DNA of 64,000 nucleotides from Hyphomicrobium sp. LHD-15. Its GTDB lineage: Bacteria; Pseudomonadota; Alphaproteobacteria; Rhizobiales; Hyphomicrobiaceae. Position 1 is the stretch's first letter. Every line of letters begins with the position of its first letter. The stretch covers positions 620,001 through 684,000 of the forward strand of contig NZ_JAVIFT010000001.1 in assembly GCF_031157355.1 (NCBI RefSeq). Direction: 5' to 3'. Position numbers and translations under genes: made by a program. The notes beneath the pieces are model-generated. The model did not search any database and was not told where the DNA came from. It saw nothing but the letters and a program-made list of their open reading frames with translations. Below, piece after piece: positions 59,873-64,000 of the stretch.

Positions 59873-60337
59873 ATGCTTAAAGGTTTGATCGCTGCCGCGC
59901 TGATCACATTGGCCGGCTCCGCGTTCGCAGGAGACACCGCCCACGACGCCAAAGAGTTGAGACCCGGCGATGTGAGCTTCGAAGACAACCCGGCGTTTCC
60001 GAAAGGCGCGCAAACCGTGGTCGTCTACGGCGATCCGTCGAAGCCCGGGCTCTTCATTCTCCGCGCGAAGTTCCCTCCCAATTACGTCGTGCCACCGCAC
60101 ACTCATCCGGTTTTTGAATCGGTGACTGTGATGACCGGTTCGATGGGAAGCGGAATGGGAAAGACCGTCGACAAGTCGACGGGCAAAATGCTCGAAGCAG
60201 GATCATTGCTCCTGCTGCCGGCGAACCATGCGCATTACGTGTGGACTGGGGATGAGGAGACGATCATTCAGGTCGCGGCCATCGGGCCGTTCGATCTCAT
60301 CTACGTCAATCCGGAAGATGACCCGCGCAAAAAGTAG
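59873..60337 (+). CDS. Secreted cupin-domain protein
   Basis: 154 residues. Signal peptide (MLKGLIAAALITLAGSAFA-GDT) and one cupin barrel with metal-binding motif 1 PPHTHPVFESVTVMTGSMGSG (His, His, Glu) and motif 2 LLLPANHAHYVWTGDEE (His). RBS AAGGAG six bases before ATG. Likely a periplasmic metal-binding protein; such single-domain secreted cupins have no defined reaction. It is the last gene before a strong terminator. Confidence 0.85.
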   Translation: MLKGLIAAALITLAGSAFAGDTAHDAKELRPGDVSFEDNPAFPKGAQTVVVYGDPSKPGLFILRAKFPPNYVVPPHTHPVFESVTVMTGSMGSGMGKTVDKSTGKMLEAGSLLLLPANHAHYVWTGDEETIIQVAAIGPFDLIYVNPEDDPRKK

Positions 60338-60445
60338 TGCGCGCATTTTACGGGCTCTCGGCCCACTCTTCCAATCGCTTCGGCCCGCTGCCGCGAGGTG
60401 GCGGGTCTGCGCTCACTTGGCGGAGCCGCAAGCGTGTCACGACGC

Positions 60446-60476
60446 AAAAAAGGACGGCACAGCTGCCGTCCTTTTT
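60446..60476. terminator. Bidirectional terminator after cupin gene
   Basis: GGACGGCA-CAGC-TGCCGTCC with A5/T5 extensions on both sides (AAAAAAGGACG.. ..CGTCCTTTTT). It lies between convergent genes 60337 and 60493 and suits both. Confidence 0.9.
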
Positions 60477-60492
60477 CGTAACCCCTGTCGCT

Positions 60493-60768
60493 TTACCGCT
60501 TCCAAAGCGCGCCTACGACGAAGGCAACGCCTGCCGCGATCGCGAGGGCTTCGAGTGGCTTTTCTTGCGTATACTTGGTGAGCCTGTCACGGTTTTCAGC
60601 GATGAACCGCTCGGGGTTCTCGTACGCATCCTTCGCGATGGTCGTGACGCGGTCAGCAGCCTCGGAGGCATATTCCTTCGCCGCTTCGGTTGCCTGTTCC
60701 GTGTAACCGGCAACCCGCCCCGCCTGCTCGGATACGTTTTCGATAGGCTGTCTGCTTGACTGGACCAT
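60493..60768 (-). CDS. DUF883-like stress/ribosome-associated membrane protein
   Basis: 91 residues from ATG 60768 (GGGAG six bases upstream). A helical amphipathic part (PIENVSEQAGRVAGYTEQATEAAKEYASEAADRVTTIAKDAYENPERFIAENRDRL) is followed by a C-terminal membrane helix (KPLEALAIAAGVAFVVGALW). This matches the DUF883/ElaB/YqjD type: C-tail-anchored inner-membrane proteins linked to stationary phase in E. coli. The assignment is by pattern. Confidence 0.72.
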   Translation of the reverse strand: MVQSSRQPIENVSEQAGRVAGYTEQATEAAKEYASEAADRVTTIAKDAYENPERFIAENRDRLTKYTQEKPLEALAIAAGVAFVVGALWKR

Positions 60769-61067
60769 TGGTATCTCCCGGGTGTGTTCTTCTGACAAAC
60801 GCGGGATGGTCGAATTCTGTTCCTGCAGCAGCGGGCGAAGTTGCGGTGTGAACGTTCAACCTCACCCAGAAACGCGAGCCATGATCTGCGCTACTCCTCG
60901 GAGAAAGCCGCCGCAAGACAGCCACCCGCGCCCTCACCCCACCAATCAGATGGGAAGTTGCGGTCATTGTTTATGAAAGAACCCGCACGGCGGCCCGCCG
61001 ACACCTAGGCCGCAGCGAAGCGGCGTTCTTTCAACAATTTCAATGGTGTGAGATCGAGAGAGAGGAT
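60769..61067. other. Intergenic stretch before tRNA-Tyr, no gene seen
   Basis: About 300 bases. No open frame with a ribosome binding site. Contains no clear hairpin terminator for the tRNA on the minus side. Confidence 0.4.
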
Positions 61068-61152
61068 TGGTGGAGGGGGCTGGATTCGAACCAGCGTAGG
61101 CGAAGCCAACGGATTTACAGTCCGTCCCCTTTAGCCACTCGGGCACCCCTCC
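61068..61152 (-). tRNA. tRNA-Tyr (GTA)
   Basis: Minus strand. Acceptor stem GGAGGGG (61152-61146) pairs with CCCCTCC, discriminator A and encoded CCA at 61070-61068. The anticodon loop is ACTGTAAAT with anticodon GTA. The T arm is CTGGTTCGAATCCAG. The 85-base length including CCA and the long variable arm fit a class II tRNA-Tyr. Confidence 0.97.
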
Positions 61153-61367
61153 GTGACCAATCCTGAATGCCCAGCACCCGAGCCTTCGGCGTTTGCCGCA
61201 GCGCGAACAGGCATTTCAAACAAAATCGCCCCGCGCTCGCCGAGCGGCAGGGCAATGCCCGTCCTTATGGTAATCCGGCCTCGTTATGTCAATTGGAAAA
61301 GCACGCGAAAACCCGTATGGCTTCGAGCACGCACGAGGGCAGTCCTCGAACGGGAGCACGACACCAG

Positions 61368-62231
61368 ATGAACGACCGCCCGGCGGGCAAAAAAGGTCCG
61401 AAAAATCGCGGCTTTGGCGGACCCAAGGGCGGGTTCAGGGGGCGCCCCCAGACGGGCCGGGCCCAGACTGGCCGTGCGCCGTCCGCGGGGCGGGCACAGG
61501 TCGACGACGGGATCGTGCGGCTTTTCGGCAGCCACGCAGTCGAAGCGGCTCTTAACAACCCACGCCGCAGGGTGTTTCGGCTGCTCGCGACCGAGAACGC
61601 AGAGCGGCGACTGGCCGACGTCATCGCGGCCAAGGGCGTGATCATCGACCGCGCCACGCCGGGCGACCTCGACCACCTGCTCGGCACGGACACCGTCCAT
61701 CAGGGCCTGCTGCTCGAAGCCGAGCCGCTGCCGGAACCTTCCCTCGATGAACTCGTAGACCGGGCTCGCGAATGGGGGCCTGTCGTTCTGCTCGATCATG
61801 TCACCGACCCGCACAACGCGGGCGCGGTTTTGCGATCGGCAGCAGCGTTCGGATCCGCCGGCCTCATCATGACGCGGCGGCACAGCCCGCCGCTCAACGG
61901 CGTGCTCGCCAAGGCCGCATCGGGCGCGCTCGACATCGTGCCGGTGCTGCCGGTCCAGAACCTCGCCAAGACGATGCTAGAACTCAAGGAGCGCGGCTTC
62001 CGCCTGATCGGGCTCGAGGGCACGTCCACCACCCGTCTCGAGGACGAGGCGTTCGGCGACTTGACCGCGTTGGTGCTCGGCGCGGAGGGAAAGGGCTTGC
62101 GCGAACTCACGGCGCAAACGTGCGACAGCCTCGTCTCGATCACGACGGCAGGTGCGCTCGCGAGCCTCAACGTCTCCAATGCCGCGGCGGTGGCTCTGCA
62201 TTGGGCCGCACTGGCCCGGCGCAAAAAATGA
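61368..62231 (+). CDS. rlmB: 23S rRNA ribose methyltransferase, RlmB/TrmH type
   Basis: 287 residues from ATG 61368 (GGGAG 11 bases upstream). A basic Gly/Arg/Pro-rich N-terminal tail (residues 1-42) precedes the substrate-binding domain VRLFGSHAVEAALNNPRRRVFRLLATENA. SPOUT domain motifs are VVLLDHVTDPHNAGAVLRSAAAFG (motif 1), LVLGAEGKGLRELT (motif 2) and LVSITTAGALASLNVSNAAAVALH (motif 3, knot). RlmB methylates 23S G2251 2'-O. Divergent from the adjacent tRNA-Tyr gene. Confidence 0.92.
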   Translation: MNDRPAGKKGPKNRGFGGPKGGFRGRPQTGRAQTGRAPSAGRAQVDDGIVRLFGSHAVEAALNNPRRRVFRLLATENAERRLADVIAAKGVIIDRATPGDLDHLLGTDTVHQGLLLEAEPLPEPSLDELVDRAREWGPVVLLDHVTDPHNAGAVLRSAAAFGSAGLIMTRRHSPPLNGVLAKAASGALDIVPVLPVQNLAKTMLELKERGFRLIGLEGTSTTRLEDEAFGDLTALVLGAEGKGLRELTAQTCDSLVSITTAGALASLNVSNAAAVALHWAALARRKK

Positions 62232-62289
62232 GAGGCGGCCTCGGGTCGAGACCGCCTCCTCGTATGTCAAAAGCGCGCGCTTCTCTGCG

Positions 62290-62616
62290 TCAGTCGCAGT
62301 AGGTCGGCCGCCAGCAGGTCCAGCGACCGCCGCGACAGACGGTGTCGCCCCAGCTGTTGGTGAAGCAGCGGCGTCCGCGCCAACCGCACTCCTCGGGGCC
62401 CGGGTAGCACTCGCCCGAAGAGCGGTAGTAGTGGCGATCATAGTCACGGTCGCGCGCGTGGCCGTATGCGCCCAGCAATCCGAGGCCGATGATGCCGGCG
62501 GCAACGCCAGCTGCCACGCGGCCACCACGGCCGGCTTCAGCAGGCTGGATCGACGACGCCGTCACGCCAACCATCAGAGCGACCGCCATCAAGGCATTCA
62601 TAAATTTCTTGATCAT
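62290..62616 (-). CDS. Small secreted Cys/Arg-rich protein
   Basis: 108 residues. Signal peptide (NALMAVALMVGVTASSIQPAEA), then a glycine-zipper-like helix (GGRVAAGVAAGIIGLGLLGAYG) and a C-terminal domain with six Cys (GECYPGPEECGWRGRRCFT, TVCRGGRWTCWRPTYC). It resembles small Gly-zipper/BA14K-like periplasmic proteins of Rhizobiales. ATG 62616 with GGGAA site. No function known. Confidence 0.7.
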   Translation of the reverse strand: MIKKFMNALMAVALMVGVTASSIQPAEAGRGGRVAAGVAAGIIGLGLLGAYGHARDRDYDRHYYRSSGECYPGPEECGWRGRRCFTNSWGDTVCRGGRWTCWRPTYCD

Positions 62617-62762
62617 GGGTCTTTTCCCAAACCTAGTCTCAAACGTGGAATTCGTTCGCCTGGCTTCGACAACGCGCCCAAGCGAGAAAAAGTTCATGTG
62701 AGCAGAAAAACATGTGCTCGATGAATGGGGCATGAACGGGGAGTTTCGGTGCCCAAAACATG

Positions 62763-62788
62763 CAAAAGGCCGTCTCGACGACGGCCTT
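62763..62788 (-). terminator. Terminator downstream of Tyr/His-rich gene
   Basis: Minus strand: AAGGCCGTC-GTCGA-GACGGCCTTTTGC, a perfect 9-bp stem and short T-run. It lies 91 bases past the stop at 62879. Confidence 0.7.
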
Positions 62789-62878
62789 CGCTAGAATTCT
62801 TCGATGTGACCGATGTGTCCGCCGTCGGATCTCTGAAACCCGAAGCGATCATGGCGCGAGGCGACAGGATGCGTCGGC

Positions 62879-63253
62879 TTACCAGTGGCGACGATAGCCG
62901 CGTTCGTAGCCGTAGCGATGCCATTTGCGCTGCTTGTACACGGGGCGAGGATAGCCCCAAGCTTGGTAGTAAGGTGGCAGCTTGGCAAACGGACGGCAGC
63001 AGGCCTGGCGATAGCGCAGCTCCTGGGTCGGGCGCCAATATCCCGAGTTGTAGTAGGGATAGTAGCGGCGCGGCGACGCGTAGTACGCGTGGCGATCCGG
63101 CTCGAAATCGGAGCGGTAGTGGCGGTGATAGAACTGATAGTTGCTGTAGTACCCGCCGTTATGATGATGACGGCGATGTCCAGCTTCGGCGGCCGCCGGA
63201 ATGAGGGCCAAGCCGAGAGCGGCTACAAATAGGGCAAGGACCCTAGAATGCAT
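62879..63253 (-). CDS. Secreted Tyr/His/Arg-rich small protein
   Basis: 124 residues. Signal peptide (RVLALFVAALGLALIPAAAEA) followed by an extremely Tyr/His/Arg-rich mature part (GHRRHHHNGGYYSNYQFYHR, YYPYYNSGYW, PYYQAWGYPRP). RBS AGGAG six bases before ATG 63253. Composition suggests an adhesive or metal-binding envelope protein, without proof. Divergent from the Wzz-like gene. Confidence 0.7.
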   Translation of the reverse strand: MHSRVLALFVAALGLALIPAAAEAGHRRHHHNGGYYSNYQFYHRHYRSDFEPDRHAYYASPRRYYPYYNSGYWRPTQELRYRQACCRPFAKLPPYYQAWGYPRPVYKQRKWHRYGYERGYRRHW

Positions 63254-63537
63254 GACGGACTCCTGGGGGTCGGACTGAGCAGATTTCGCCATCACCTTAA
63301 ATCAAAACGCATAATATTGCTTTAACTCATCCTTCGACGTCGACCAAGTTGCGGTAACATCCGTTTCAACGGCCCGCCGTAACGAGCGCGGCCGATCGTC
63401 AGCCCACTTCTGTTCGGCAACACGGTAACCAAACGGTTAGCGACGCCTTTTCATCGGTTTCAAATACGCACATTGGTGGGGTCTCGTGTGGTGGGATCCT
63501 CGGTGCATCCCGATGTGTTTCGCGGTGCGCGCTGACG

Positions 63538-64000
63538 ATGTTCATGCCTTCGATGTTTTCTCTTGCCGGTCAGGACCCAGCGCGCAGGTCTCCCGGCCGA
63601 CCCGGCCTCCTCGACGTACCGCGCCGCCGCCAGCAAGTGCTGACGACCACCGCGCTCTCCGTTGCGCTTGCCGCGGTCTATCTCGTGCTCACCACGCCGA
63701 CCTACACATCGTGGTCCCGCCTCTATGTCGGCCCAAGCCAGACCCCGGCCGCGGGCGAAGCCGTGCGCGCAGATCCGGCGCTATCCAACAGCGAAGCGGC
63801 CATCGTGGGTTCGGATGCGATGCTGCGCCGGGTGGTCGAGGTTCTGAGCCTTTATGACGATCCGGAATTCGGCGACACCGGTGCTTTGTCGGGATTGCGA
63901 TCGTACTTCCCGGGACGCGCGAGCCCCGACAAAAAGGCGCTCGCGACGGAACGGCTCGCAAGGCAGGTCGAGATCGCACGGGCCGGCAACACCTACATCC
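63538..64000 (+). CDS. Wzz/GumC-type polysaccharide co-polymerase, N-terminal part
   Basis: Open from ATG 63538 to the right edge (154+ residues). The layout is an N-terminal cytosolic lead, a membrane helix (VLTTTALSVALAAVYLVLTT), then TYTSWSRLYVGPSQT and a periplasmic helical part (NSEAAIVGSDAMLRRVVEVLSLYDDPEF, ATERLARQVEIARAGNTYI). This is the start of a Wzz/exopolysaccharide chain-length determinant. The later coiled coil and second helix or kinase domain are outside the window. ATGs at 63544 and 63553 are alternative starts. Confidence 0.72.
   Translation, partial: MFMPSMFSLAGQDPARRSPGRPGLLDVPRRRQQVLTTTALSVALAAVYLVLTTPTYTSWSRLYVGPSQTPAAGEAVRADPALSNSEAAIVGSDAMLRRVVEVLSLYDDPEFGDTGALSGLRSYFPGRASPDKKALATERLARQVEIARAGNTYI

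Noticed and set aside
62232-62258. Hairpin after rlmB as a terminator
   Set aside because: GAGGCGG/CCGCCTC stem exists but has no T-run, so a terminator call is not supported.

Overview
The window looks like chromosome from a methylotrophic alphaproteobacterium, most probably Hyphomicrobium or a close relative. The main reason is a complete calcium-type methanol dehydrogenase cluster (mxaF-J-G-I-R-S-A-C-K-L-D plus a beta-propeller gene in the mxaE position) on the minus strand at about 29.8-41.0 kb. High GC, many Ala/Arg/Gly-rich proteins, BhuR/Hmu-style heme uptake, a MASE1/FixL-like two-component pair and lysine/alanine/proline-rich TonB receptor leaders fit this group. No insertion sequence, prophage, CRISPR array or rRNA was seen. 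One tRNA (Tyr, GTA) is present.

Layout. 0-13 kb: a truncated secreted alpha/beta hydrolase, an EF-hand protein, then a trehalose block (GH15 glycosidase, otsA, a PfkB sugar kinase, otsB, with ATGA overlaps), secreted proteins (His-rich, matrixin protease, PRC-barrel, outer-membrane barrel), a ROK-type kinase whose two halves are in swapped order, and two ferritin-like DUF892 proteins. 13-15.5 kb: a response regulator and MASE1 histidine kinase. 16-21.4 kb: two tandem paralogous TonB-dependent receptors with duplicated leaders. 21.4-29.4 kb: a heme-uptake locus (hmuVUT-hemP one way; heme receptor, IsdG-type oxygenase, HutX, an unknown gene and tonB the other way). 29.4-41 kb: the mxa cluster. 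41.4-42.7 kb: divergent lipoprotein and NarL-type regulator, in the positions where other methylotrophs carry mxaW and sometimes mxaB. 42.7-45.6 kb: a periplasmic protein and a large OmpA-family protein. 45.7-57.1 kb: CoA-transferase, PrpE, SDR, a PotABCD-like ABC importer, a small-molecule kinase, an AGXT2L-type phospho-lyase and a DeoR regulator. 57.3-64 kb: a second two-component pair, a cupin, DUF883, tRNA-Tyr, rlmB, two small secreted proteins and the start of a Wzz/GumC-like chain-length protein.

How they work together. The mxa block makes, matures and exports MxaFI methanol dehydrogenase with its cytochrome cL (MxaG); a hairpin terminator after mxaI separates the abundant structural gene products from the maturation genes. 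The heme/TonB block could supply iron for the cytochromes. The 47-57 kb block reads as uptake of an amino alcohol or polyamine-like amine, ATP phosphorylation, PLP-dependent elimination of phosphate and ammonia to an aldehyde, and (after oxidation by an enzyme not seen here) activation by PrpE; a 21-bp-spaced direct repeat in the divergent promoter is a good operator candidate for the local DeoR protein.

The most unusual items are the circularly permuted ROK protein (10.5-11.65 kb), the amine kinase/phospho-lyase importer cluster, the sugar kinase inserted between otsA and otsB, and the tandem receptors with a conserved untranslated leader. All assignments come from reading sequence and remembered family motifs; no search was run.
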